This document shows, in pieces, positions 26,058 to 32,871 of a stretch of DNA of 64,000 nt (positions within the stretch are counted from its first letter, which is position 1; each line of letters begins with the position of its first letter). Position numbers and translations under genes: made by a program. The stretch is from DASVUC01 sp038237225 (GTDB lineage Bacteria > Planctomycetota > Phycisphaerae > Tepidisphaerales > Tepidisphaeraceae), in contig JBBRYX010000019.1 in NCBI GenBank assembly GCA_038237225.1, positions 1-64,000 of the forward strand, read 5' to 3'. The notes under the pieces were generated by a model. It had not been told where the DNA came from, did not search any database, and worked only from the letters and a program-made list of their open reading frames with translations.

Positions 26058-27095
26058 ATGACTCAAGCGACGGTGGCGACGTTTCCATGTCCTCGGTGTG
26101 GGAGCCTTCTTTATGTCGGGACGCTGGTGTGCCCGAATTGCGGCGGGTTCGTCTATGCGCAGCGACTGAACGAACTGGCGGCGGAGGCGGTGCGGACCGA
26201 GCAGGAGAATCCGCTGGCCGCGGCGCGAATCTGGCGGGAAGTGCTGAGTATGCTCCCGCCGGAATCCATGCAATCTCAGGAGGTTCAGCAGCGCATCGGG
26301 ATGCTGACGTCGGGGTTCGGGGCGGCGGGCACGCTCGACTATCAACCGCCGCCTCCGGCCTCGCGACGGAACGATCCGTTGCCGGTGGCGCTGGGCAAAA
26401 CGCTTTTGTCGATGCTGATTAGCATCGTGGTGTATTCGTTTTTCTTTTCGGACGATCGGATCCTGGGGCTGATCCTGGCGAGCGTGTTTGTGGTGCTGAT
26501 CCTGATTCACGAGATGGGGCACGTCATTGCGATGCGGTTTTATGGACTGAAGGCAGGGCCGCCGATTTTCATTCCGTTCCTTGGGGCGTTGATCAACATG
26601 CGGGAGAGGCCGAAGGATGCGCTCGAGGAAGCGGTGGTGGGCATCGGCGGGCCCGTGCTGGGAACGGTCGGGGCGCTGGTGTGTTACGCGATCTACTTGA
26701 AGACAGGTTGGTCGATCCTGTTGCCGCTGGCGTTCATGGGATTCATGATCAACTTTTTCAACATGATTCCGGTTCCGCCGCTGGACGGGGGACGGATCAC
26801 GGCGGCGGTAAGCCCGTGGATCTGGTTGCCGGGGTTGCTGGGGCTTGCGGGGCTGCTGGTGCGCGATTGGGTGGTGGGGCATCGGGTGAATTTCATTTTG
26901 ATTCTGGTGTTGCTGTATGCCTGGCCGCGGGTGAAGCAGACCTTGATTGGGCGCGATCGGGACAATCCGTATTACAACATTGGTCGACCGGCGATGTGGG
27001 GAATGGGGGCGGCTTATGTGGGGTTGGCGCTGGTGCTCGCGTTCTTCGCGTATCGGACGGGTGTGGAGTCGGGGTTAATGAGGATGTTTCGATAG
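26058..27095 (+). CDS. Site-2 protease family (M50) membrane metalloprotease with N-terminal zinc ribbon
   Basis: A 345-aa protein. The first ~32 residues form a zinc ribbon (CPRCGSLLYVGTLVCPNCG). A helical linker follows, then a polytopic M50 domain with LILIHEMGHVIAMRFYG (HExxH, ~residue 149-153) and the second metal-binding motif NMIPVPPLDGGR (~237). Six or so hydrophobic segments are visible. Such S2P proteases cut within membranes. Bacterial forms with a cytosolic zinc ribbon are recurrent but of unknown substrate. Nothing nearby (anti-sigma factor, PDZ domain) points to a target. Confidence 0.88.
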   Translation: MTQATVATFPCPRCGSLLYVGTLVCPNCGGFVYAQRLNELAAEAVRTEQENPLAAARIWREVLSMLPPESMQSQEVQQRIGMLTSGFGAAGTLDYQPPPPASRRNDPLPVALGKTLLSMLISIVVYSFFFSDDRILGLILASVFVVLILIHEMGHVIAMRFYGLKAGPPIFIPFLGALINMRERPKDALEEAVVGIGGPVLGTVGALVCYAIYLKTGWSILLPLAFMGFMINFFNMIPVPPLDGGRITAAVSPWIWLPGLLGLAGLLVRDWVVGHRVNFILILVLLYAWPRVKQTLIGRDRDNPYYNIGRPAMWGMGAAYVGLALVLAFFAYRTGVESGLMRMFR

Positions 27096-27187
27096 CGGTG
27101 CCATACCCTTATCCCAACGTTCTCCGGTTCGACTAGGCTCGCCGCAGGCCGGAGCACCGGGCGAGGAGGGGCGAGGGGTACGACAAC

Positions 27188-28021
27188 TCACAGCAGGCAT
27201 TTTTTCAGCGTGTCGATGGCGATGGTGACGTCCTGCATTCGGGTTTCGCCGGCTTCGCGTTCGATGACGAGGGGGCCGCGGTAACCTGCGGCGTGTAGGG
27301 CGTTCATGAATTCTCTGGGGGGGACTTGTCCGATGCCGAAGGGGACTTCGGCGCCCCATTCTACTCCGGGTTTTTCGGACATGACGGCGTCCTTGATATG
27401 GACGTGACCGATGTGGCGGCCGAGGACACCGACGGCGTCGACGGGGTCACCGACACCATAGAGGATCATGTTGGCGGGGTCGAAGTTCACCATGACGTTT
27501 TTCAGCGTGAGATCGTTGAGGAATTGCAGAAGCTCGGGCGCGGTCTCCTGGCCGGTCTCCATGGCGAGGGTGAGATTGTGCTCGCCGAGGATCTGGGCGA
27601 TGGCGCGGATGCGCTCGACCATCGTGGCATATTTTGGATCGCTGGAGGGCGGGATGAAGCCGACGTGTGCGGAGAGGATGGGGACGTTGAGTTCGGCGGT
27701 GATCTGGGCGGCCTGCTCGGTGAGCTTTTTGCGAAGCTCCCAGAGGTCGTCGGCGACGTAGCCACCGGTGCGGCGGATGGCGGCGATGGAGGAATAGTCT
27801 TCGCCGGGGAAGCCGATCATGGTGGCGGTGATGGTGAGGCCGGAGGATCGGATGAGGCCAAGCTCGAAGTGCTTGCGCTTGTCATCGAGCATGACCCAGG
27901 GTGAGGTGTTGAGCTGGACGTGGGAGAGACCCAGCTCCCTGACGCGCGCGATGAGGTCCTGGGTGTCTTTCGGAGCGAGAGACCAGGAGCAGACTGCGAT
28001 GTCGTGACCGGCGATGTTCAT
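27188..28021 (-). CDS. Sugar phosphate isomerase/epimerase (xylose isomerase-like TIM barrel)
   Basis: A 277-aa AP-endonuclease-2/xylose-isomerase-like barrel: IAVCSWSLAPKDTQDLIARVRELGLSHVQL, LSAHVGFIPP, LAMETGQETAPELLQFLNDL, MVNFDPANMILYGVGDPVDAV, GHVHIKDAV and the closing GPLVIEREAG. The E, D, H and E residues in these strands are the usual divalent-metal ligands. Members isomerise or epimerise sugars or inositols; the substrate is not predictable. No signal peptide. It is convergent with the site-2 protease gene. Confidence 0.88.
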   Translation of the reverse strand: MNIAGHDIAVCSWSLAPKDTQDLIARVRELGLSHVQLNTSPWVMLDDKRKHFELGLIRSSGLTITATMIGFPGEDYSSIAAIRRTGGYVADDLWELRKKLTEQAAQITAELNVPILSAHVGFIPPSSDPKYATMVERIRAIAQILGEHNLTLAMETGQETAPELLQFLNDLTLKNVMVNFDPANMILYGVGDPVDAVGVLGRHIGHVHIKDAVMSEKPGVEWGAEVPFGIGQVPPREFMNALHAAGYRGPLVIEREAGETRMQDVTIAIDTLKKCLL

Positions 28022-28030
28022 TCGTTGGGT

Positions 28031-28127
28031 GTCCGTTGTCCGTTGTCAGTTGTCAGTCGTCAGTTGTCCGTTGTCCGTTGTCCGTCGTCAGTTCGACTGG
28101 GCTCATTGCAGGCCGTTGTCCGTTGCT
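28031..28127. repeat. Heptamer tandem repeat, family C
   Basis: Tandem GTCCGTT/GTCAGTT 7-mers (about eight) at 28031-28092, then the core GTTCGACTGGGCTCATTGCA and another pair of 7-mers to 28127. The minus-strand glycosyltransferase ORF ends inside it, so its last ~18 codons are repeat-derived. Confidence 0.9.
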
Positions 28128-28857
28128 GCTCGGTGGCTTCGTAGCGCAGGTGGCGGCTTTTCATCCATCGTATGGCGAGGAGATCGATAAAGGCGCGGAG
28201 GGCGCGGTTTCGGAACCCATATTTGGCGGTGCCGGCGTGTCTTGGGGAATGCTTGACGGGGGTTTCCAGGACGGTGTATCCGCGCATTTTCACGAGCGTG
28301 GGGAAGAAGCGGTGGGCGCCGTTGAAGAGTTTCAGGCCCTTGAGCGCGTGGGCTTTGTAGAGTTTGAGGCTGCTGGCGGAATCTTGAATGGTTTCCTGGC
28401 TGACGGCGTTGCGGATGCGGTTGGCGATGCGCGTCTGGCGGCGTCGGAACCAGGTGTCGGCGCGCTCTTTCCGCCAGCCCGTGATCATGTCATACCCCCC
28501 CTGCCCGCCGTCATTGAGCATGGGGAGAAGGCGGGGGATTTCCTCCGGATCGTTTTGAAGATCGGCATCAATCGTTGCGATGACTTCGCCCCGCGCCGCG
28601 GCGAAGCCGGCTTCGAAGGCGGCGGACTGGCCGGAGTTTTTGTTGAGCTTGAGCACGCGCAGCCACGGGCTTGCTTTCATTGCGTCGGCGAGAAGCTTTG
28701 GAGAATCATCGGTGCAGCCGTCATCAACGATGATGACTTCGTACGGCTTGCCGATTCGATCAAGTGAAGCGCAGACGCGCGCCAGAAGCGTGGGGATGTT
28801 TTCCTGCTCGTTGTAGCAGGGGATGACGAGGGAGAGATAGGGATTTTCGTTGGGCAT
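28060..28857 (-). CDS. Glycosyltransferase family 2 (DPM1-like)
   Basis: A 265-aa GT2 enzyme. YLSLVIPCYNEQENIPTLLARV at residues 6-27, IIVDDGCTDDSP (~42-53), KNSGQSAAFEAGFAAARGEVIATIDADLQNDPEEIP with the DxD-type metal site (~75-110), and GYTVLETPVKHSPRHAGTAKYG (~205-225). This is the polyprenyl-phosphate mannosyl/glucosyltransferase-like subgroup, which transfers a sugar from UDP or GDP to lipid or polysaccharide. No C-terminal membrane helices are present. I start at 28857 (MPNENPYLS); upstream in-frame sequence is shadow of the PAP2 gene. The C-terminal tail (TDDGQRTTDN) comes from the family C repeat, so the native end was probably near YEATEQ. The PAP2 gene ends 32 bp upstream in the same direction, suggesting an operon. 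Confidence 0.9.
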   Translation of the reverse strand: MPNENPYLSLVIPCYNEQENIPTLLARVCASLDRIGKPYEVIIVDDGCTDDSPKLLADAMKASPWLRVLKLNKNSGQSAAFEAGFAAARGEVIATIDADLQNDPEEIPRLLPMLNDGGQGGYDMITGWRKERADTWFRRRQTRIANRIRNAVSQETIQDSASSLKLYKAHALKGLKLFNGAHRFFPTLVKMRGYTVLETPVKHSPRHAGTAKYGFRNRALRAFIDLLAIRWMKSRHLRYEATEQQRTTACNEPSRTDDGQRTTDN

Positions 28858-28888
28858 CGACGAGGAAGTTATAAGCGGAAGATGAGGT

Positions 28889-29575
28889 TCAGGCGAGGTG
28901 GGTGTCCGTGGTCCGTTGTCCGTTGTCAGTTGCCGCGGAACGCTGGGGGGTGAAGAGTTGTTTGCTGATCCCGTAAACGATTTTGGAGCCGGCGATTCCC
29001 AAAATCGCGGCGGCGACGACGTCGCTGGTGTAGTGGGCGTTTTCGAGAACGCGCTCGGCGGCGACAAGCGCGGCGAGGGCGTAGAGGAGGTAGCGGTATT
29101 TGGGGATGAGGATCGCGAGCATCTCGGCGGTGGCGAAGGCGAGGGCGGCGTGGCCGGAAGGGAAGCATTGGTTGGACGCGACGGAGAGCTTGAGGCCATT
29201 GGGAAAGAGCGAGATGTCGAAGGGGAGAAGCTCGCCGGGTCGAGCGGGATCTTTGAACGGGCGGTAGCGGCCGATGGACCATTTGAGCAGGCCGTTGATT
29301 CCGCTGACGATGCCGGCGAGGAGGATGAGGGCGGAAGCGCGCCATCGCCAGGCGTGGGTCAAGAAGACGAGAATTGCGATCGCGAAGGTGGACCCGAAGA
29401 GGCCACCGGTCTTGAGAATCTCAGCGGTCGAGGAATTAGCGAAGCGCGCGGCGAAGCCGCTGTCGTGGAGATGCTGGGCGATGGGGCGGTCGAGGAAGAG
29501 GGCGAGGGTGAAGAGCCCGATCCAGAAGAGGGACCCGAGAACGACCGAACGAACGTGATGAGTGGGCGAGGGCAA
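28889..29575 (-). CDS. PAP2-family membrane phosphatase
   Basis: A 228-aa protein with about five to six hydrophobic helices. The three acid-phosphatase motifs are present: KWSIGRYRPF (K-x6-RP), FPSGHAAL (PSGH) and RVLENAHYTSDVVAA (R-x5-H-x3-D). Such enzymes dephosphorylate undecaprenyl pyrophosphate or other lipid phosphates at the membrane. Together with the downstream GT2 gene this suggests polyprenyl-linked glycan assembly. Its C-terminal tail (TDNGQRTTDTHLA) is translated from another copy of the family C heptamer repeat (28902-28933). Confidence 0.9.
   Translation of the reverse strand: MPSPTHHVRSVVLGSLFWIGLFTLALFLDRPIAQHLHDSGFAARFANSSTAEILKTGGLFGSTFAIAILVFLTHAWRWRASALILLAGIVSGINGLLKWSIGRYRPFKDPARPGELLPFDISLFPNGLKLSVASNQCFPSGHAALAFATAEMLAILIPKYRYLLYALAALVAAERVLENAHYTSDVVAAAILGIAGSKIVYGISKQLFTPQRSAATDNGQRTTDTHLA
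28902..28933. repeat. Heptamer repeat, family C (inside PAP2 3' end)
   Basis: Four to five GTCCGTG/GTCCGTT/GTCAGTT 7-mers that form the last codons of the PAP2 gene. Confidence 0.85.
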
Positions 29576-29642
29576 GGTTGTGCTTTGGGCAGAGGCCTTG
29601 GGATCATTTTGGGGCGGCGGGGAGGAAGAGTCCAGCGCGGGA

Positions 29643-29668
29643 GTTGTCCGTTGTCCGTGGTCCGTTGC
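29643..29668. repeat. Heptamer repeat, family C (short copy)
   Basis: GTTGTCCGTTGTCCGTGGTC, about three and a half 7-mers, upstream of the PAP2 gene. The remaining DNA from 29576 to 29698 contains no gene I can support. Confidence 0.8.
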
Positions 29669-29698
29669 TCAGACGGGGGGACGGGGGATGGGAGGGGA

Positions 29699-29992
29699 AG
29701 GCACGCAGGCACGAAGGCACGGAGTGAGGGAGAAGGGATCAGGGAATGAGTGAATCCCTCCCTCTTCTCCCCACTCTCTGCCTGATTGCCTCATCCCTCC
29801 CTTCGTGCCTTCGTGCCTCCGTGCCTCGTAGCGCGGATAGGCACGCAGGCACGAAGGCACTGAGGCACGGAGTGAGGGAGAAGGGATCAGGGAGTGAGTG
29901 AATCCCTCCCTCTTCTCCCTACTCTCTGCCTGATTGCCTCATCCCTCCCTTCGTGCCTTCGTGCCTTCGTGCCTCCGTGCCTCTGTGCCTCT
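29699..29992. repeat. Two direct copies of a palindrome built from GGCACGAA/GGCACGGA octamers, family G
   Basis: Each ~140-bp unit has a left arm of octamers (GGCACGCAGGCACGAAGGCA), a central segment (GAGGGAGAAGGGATCAGGG...CCTGATTGCCTCATCCCTCC, itself partly inverted), and a right arm CTTCGTGCCTTCGTGCCTCC. Units 29699-29826 and 29839-29992 are ~95% alike. ORFs called across this region are shadows of the repeat. Confidence 0.9.
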
Positions 29993-29999
29993 TTTCTTC

Positions 30000-30356
30000 T
30001 CACCCGACCACCCCACTCACCGGCACACCCACTGCCTGCACGATCGCCACCGGCTGCGAAAGAATCCTCCAGTCGGTGAATCCGTTGGACCCGATCCCCA
30101 CATCGATCACGTTCGCACTCACCTGCACCGGATCGCCGCCGGGGAACCAGAGGTCATCGCCTGCGATGCCGACTTCGATGGCCGAGACATCGCCGCCCGA
30201 AAGCGAAACGCTCCCGCTGAACCCGAATCGGTAGCCGCCGTCTTCGAGGCCGGTGACGCTCGTCACGGTAAGAGAGCCGGTCGGGGTTGGCCCGATCATT
30301 GCGCCGGTGCGCTTGCGGCGGTGTGGGGATTTTCGGGGGTTGAAGAGAGAGAGCAT
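30000..30356 (-). CDS. Small hypothetical protein, 118 aa
   Basis: A basic N-terminus (NPRKSPHRRKRTG) is followed by a beta-rich region (SLTVTSVTGLEDGGYRFGFSGSVSLSGGDVSAIEVG). I do not recognise the family. GAGG lies just upstream of the ATG. It lies downstream of, and in the same direction as, the FN3-like gene at 30569, with a family G palindrome between, so the two may work together on a surface or secreted structure. No signal peptide is seen. Confidence 0.5.
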   Translation of the reverse strand: MLSLFNPRKSPHRRKRTGAMIGPTPTGSLTVTSVTGLEDGGYRFGFSGSVSLSGGDVSAIEVGIAGDDLWFPGGDPVQVSANVIDVGIGSNGFTDWRILSQPVAIVQAVGVPVSGVVG

Positions 30357-30366
30357 AAGACCTCAA

Positions 30367-30560
30367 TTCAGGCACGGAGGCGGAAGACACGGAGGCAGAA
30401 GGCACGCAGGCACGAAGGCACGAAGGGAGGGACGAGGCCCAGAGGCAGGGAGAGAGTGAAGAGAAGCCGGTGAATTCACTTCACCCTTCTTCCCTTCACC
30501 CTCCCTTCGTGCCTCCGTGCCTTCGTGCCTCCGTGCCTTCTGCCATCGTGCCACCGTGCC
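30367..30560. repeat. Octamer palindrome, family G (third copy)
   Basis: Left arm of GGCACGGA/GGCAGAAG/GGCACGAA-type octamers (30367-30430), centre with GAGGCAGGGAGAGAGTGAAG and complementary TTCACTTCACCCTTC, right arm CTCCCTTCGTGCCTCCGTGC onward to 30560. It fills the gap between two small genes. Confidence 0.88.
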
Positions 30561-30568
30561 TGTCCAAA

Positions 30569-31249
30569 TCACGCCGCCATCTTGATCCCCTCGACGACCG
30601 AGGCTGTGAGCACGCCGCCGCTGGTGCCGAAGCGCACCGTGAACACACCGGCCGCTCCGCGTGCGGTCGAGCGCACCGCGATCACGCGATAGCTGACCGT
30701 GCCTGATCCCGCGCCGGGCGGGAGGGTCGTATCCGTGAAGTTCTTCACACCAGACAGCCCGAGCACGATGAAGTTGCCGGTCGTCCCGATCTGCCGCGCG
30801 ATCTCATACACCGGCCCGGCGGCGTTGGGCGGATTGACGCACTTCCACTTGAGCGTCAGCGCCCCGAGCTGATCGAGCGAAGCCGAGAAACCTTCCGGCA
30901 ACCCGGGCGCGGGAACCGGCGCGGGGATCGCGGGCACCGGCAGCTGCGCCAGCGTATAGATGCCGTTGCCGCTGACGGCGGCCTTGGCCTTGATCGATTT
31001 GATAATCTCGCTGCCGGACTGCTGCATCGCGACCACCGCATCCTTGAAATTCTGCGTGGCCGCCTTGGCCTGATCGTGCAGCGACTGCTGGGTCGCATAA
31101 GCGGTCCTTGCCGCAACCGTCTTCACATTAAGGGCGGTCACGGCCGCGGCGGTCGTGCCGATGGCCACGGCATTCGCCGAGAACGGCGCGTTGTGAACTT
31201 CGTAGAACTCCACCTTGGCAAGGGCGCTCGGGGGAACAATAGTGCTCAT
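30569..31249 (-). CDS. Hypothetical protein with helical N-terminus and FN3-like domain
   Basis: A 226-aa protein. The first ~85 residues are Ala-rich and helical (TTAAAVTALNVKTVAARTAYATQQSLHDQAKAATQNFKDAVVAM), perhaps coiled coil. After a Pro-rich linker (LPVPAIPAPVPAPGLPEG) a domain follows with the fibronectin type III rhythm: ALTLKWKCVNPPNAAGPVYEIARQIG...DTTLPPGAGSGTVSYRVIAVRSTARG. The ATG at 31249 is preceded by TGAGGAG at 7 bp. No export signal is visible. Function unknown. Confidence 0.65.
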   Translation of the reverse strand: MSTIVPPSALAKVEFYEVHNAPFSANAVAIGTTAAAVTALNVKTVAARTAYATQQSLHDQAKAATQNFKDAVVAMQQSGSEIIKSIKAKAAVSGNGIYTLAQLPVPAIPAPVPAPGLPEGFSASLDQLGALTLKWKCVNPPNAAGPVYEIARQIGTTGNFIVLGLSGVKNFTDTTLPPGAGSGTVSYRVIAVRSTARGAAGVFTVRFGTSGGVLTASVVEGIKMAA

Positions 31250-31466
31250 CACAAAACTCCTCATTCCCCCGGCCCCCCCGGGGCATGGCTGAATCAACAC
31301 TCACGAATCACACCGATTCGCGATCAGCGCCAATCCATGCCACACGCCTGATATCGTCTTGCGACAGAGGCCGCTTAATCCGATTGTGAAGATTATTCAG
31401 GCCGTGCGGCGCTGCGCCCCAAACCCGCCCTGGACGATCGCATCACACCGGCAGGTTGCAATATTT

Positions 31467-31795
31467 GGGTTCTGCAACGGAACAAAAGGGTTCTGCAACG
31501 GAACAAAAGGGTTCTGCGACAGAGCAAATGGGTTCTGCGACAGAGCGTTTGGGTTCTGCGACAGAGCGTTTGGGTTCTGCGATGGAGCGTTTGGGTTCTA
31601 CGATGGAGCGTTTGGGTTCTTCGACAGAGCAAATGGGTTCTGCGATGGAGCGTTTGGGTCCTGCGACAGAGCAAATGGGTTCTGCGACAGAGCAAATGGG
31701 TTCTGCGATGGAACGTTTGGGTTCTGCGATGGAGCAAATGGGTTCTGCGATGGAACGTTTGGGTTCTGCGATGGAGCAAATGGGTTCTGCGATTC
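31467..31795. repeat. 21-bp minisatellite, 15 full copies plus a partial
   Basis: Consensus GGGTTCTGCGAYRGARCRWW (21 bp with one more base), 15 complete units and a truncated sixteenth at 31782-31795. Positions 9-12 and 14-20 vary between two or three alternatives (AAAT or GTTT endings; GACAGAGC or GATGGAGC). No unit-length change. Open in several frames on both strands; I do not treat it as coding. The stretch 31250-31466 before it has no gene I can support. Confidence 0.95.
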
Positions 31796-31827
31796 CTCCA
31801 AAAGGACCGCATCTCGGATGGAACTAA

Positions 31828-31962
31828 GGGGGATGGAACTAAGGGGAATGGAACTAAGGGGGCAGGATTCGTTTTTCCTGGCTGGGCCGCACCGAATGGC
31901 TTATCCGCATGCCGCGGAAAACGAAACGAATCCTGTCCCCTTAGATATTTCCATCCCCCGCG
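31828..31962. repeat. REP-like palindrome related to the array at 1326-1483
   Basis: A short direct repeat (GGATGGAACTAAGGGG, about three copies) leads into the left arm AAGGGGGCAGGATTCGTTTT. The right arm CGAAACGAATCCTGTCCCCT (TAG) is at 31922-31943, followed by ATTTCCATCCCCC, which matches the outer GGGGGATGGA. Confidence 0.85.
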
Positions 31963-32071
31963 CACAACCCCACTTCTGGGCGCAACGCCGTTGCCCCACA
32001 GGCGCTTAGCGTGATATCCTCCCGCCCGGCGCCGCGGATGCTAAACCGCATCGCCGGTCAGGTTAATCACT

Positions 32072-32468
32072 AGTTATGCGGCTTACGCTTCTGCTATCGC
32101 AATCGATATGACCCGTTTCCGACTTACGCGTCCCTTCAGTATTAAACCCAACTCGTGCCGGAGCAGGGATGGCGGCAAGTTGTGGTTCTTCGGCAATGTC
32201 GTCTCCGGCGGGGTCGAGCCTGGCATGCACGTCATCCTGCCGAAGGCCAAGGGCGCGGTCACGACGATGGTTATCGAGAAAGTCATGCAAGGCGGCGACA
32301 GCCGGGGGCCGATACCCGACTTGCTCTCGATCTCGATCGCTTACGAAGACAGGTCCGCGGTTGAGTGGTGGAGTGCCCTCGAGCTCAAGGCCGGGGATGA
32401 GCTGAAACTCGTCGCCGCACCCGCTGTGACGCAGTGAGTTTTCACGCCCTTCGGCCAGCCGCATAACC
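32072..32468. repeat. 12-bp inverted repeat flanking a single gene
   Basis: AGTTATGCGGCT at 32072-32083 and AGCCGCATAACC at 32457-32468 are reverse complements at 11 of 12 positions. They lie 24 bp before the start and 19 bp after the stop of the small gene at 32108-32437. GTTATGC/GCATAAC are the same heptamers seen at the attC-like sites at 50.4-52.2 kb. Confidence 0.6.
32108..32437 (+). CDS. Small beta-barrel-like hypothetical protein, 109 aa
   Basis: The segment FFGNVVSGGVEPGMHVILPKAKGAVTTMVIEKVMQGGD resembles the fold and wording of the translational-GTPase domain 2-type beta barrel (G-x-V-x-x-G-x-V-x-x-G). The match is weak and no GTPase is present. Soluble, no signal peptide. It is bracketed by inverted repeats and by REP elements, so it may have arrived as a mobile or cassette-like unit. 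Function unknown. Confidence 0.6.
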   Translation: MTRFRLTRPFSIKPNSCRSRDGGKLWFFGNVVSGGVEPGMHVILPKAKGAVTTMVIEKVMQGGDSRGPIPDLLSISIAYEDRSAVEWWSALELKAGDELKLVAAPAVTQ

Positions 32469-32619
32469 CGGGGTATTCTAAGGGGACAGGATTCGTTTTG
32501 CCTGACTGGAGGTACGAGGGGAGGTACGAGGGGGGGAGGTACGAGGGGGACGGGAGTCATTTCCGCTGGGACAGATTGAACATCGGATCGATCTCATGGA
32601 ATATGACTCCCGTCCCCTT
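32469..32619. repeat. REP-like elements: one single arm and one palindrome variant
   Basis: TTCTAAGGGGACAGGATTCG at 32475-32496 is a single REP arm. Three GGAGGTACGAGGG direct repeats (32508-32548) follow. A variant palindrome has left arm GGGGGACGGGAGTCATTTCC (to 32564) and right arm CATGGAATATGACTCCCGTC (32595-32614, then CCCTT). The further gap to 32871 holds a CGCGAAGG octamer run (32680-32720) and a family C copy, but no gene. Confidence 0.85.
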
Positions 32620-32782
32620 GGTCTTGGCCTGGCAACTGACAACGGACCACGTGCCCTTTGGCGGGAAGAATTGAAGAGTCCGCGAAGGCGCGAAGGCGCG
32701 AAGGAAGACGCGAAGGACAGAAATCGTTTTAATAAAAGGCGAACGCCCAACGCTGAACGCCGAACTTCGAACGCCGATTGAA

Positions 32783-32826
32783 TGACAACGGACAACTGAC
32801 AACGGACAACGGACAACTGACAACTC
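32783..32826. repeat. Heptamer repeat, family C
   Basis: Six tandem ACAACGG/ACAACTG 7-mers downstream of the ammonium transporter gene; a shorter pair is at 32633-32648. Confidence 0.88.
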
Positions 32827-32871
32827 TGCCTCACCCAAGGCCAGCGGCAGGGGGGGCAGGGGGGGTTGGGT

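Noticed and set aside
25011..26882. A 623-codon minus-strand frame rich in Arg, His and Pro
   Set aside because: It runs antisense across two recognisable plus-strand genes (SDR and site-2 protease) and the palindrome between them. No motifs.
29558..30473. Several overlapping ORFs on both strands with Cys/Leu/Arg-rich translations
   Set aside because: They are readings of the GGCACGAA octamer palindromes. Only the minus-strand frame 30000-30356 contains non-repeat, protein-like sequence.
31359..32009. A 216-codon plus-strand frame of GFCDRAN-type repeats
   Set aside because: Translation of the minisatellite. Equally open frames exist on the other strand, and no start region or flanking coding sequence supports it.
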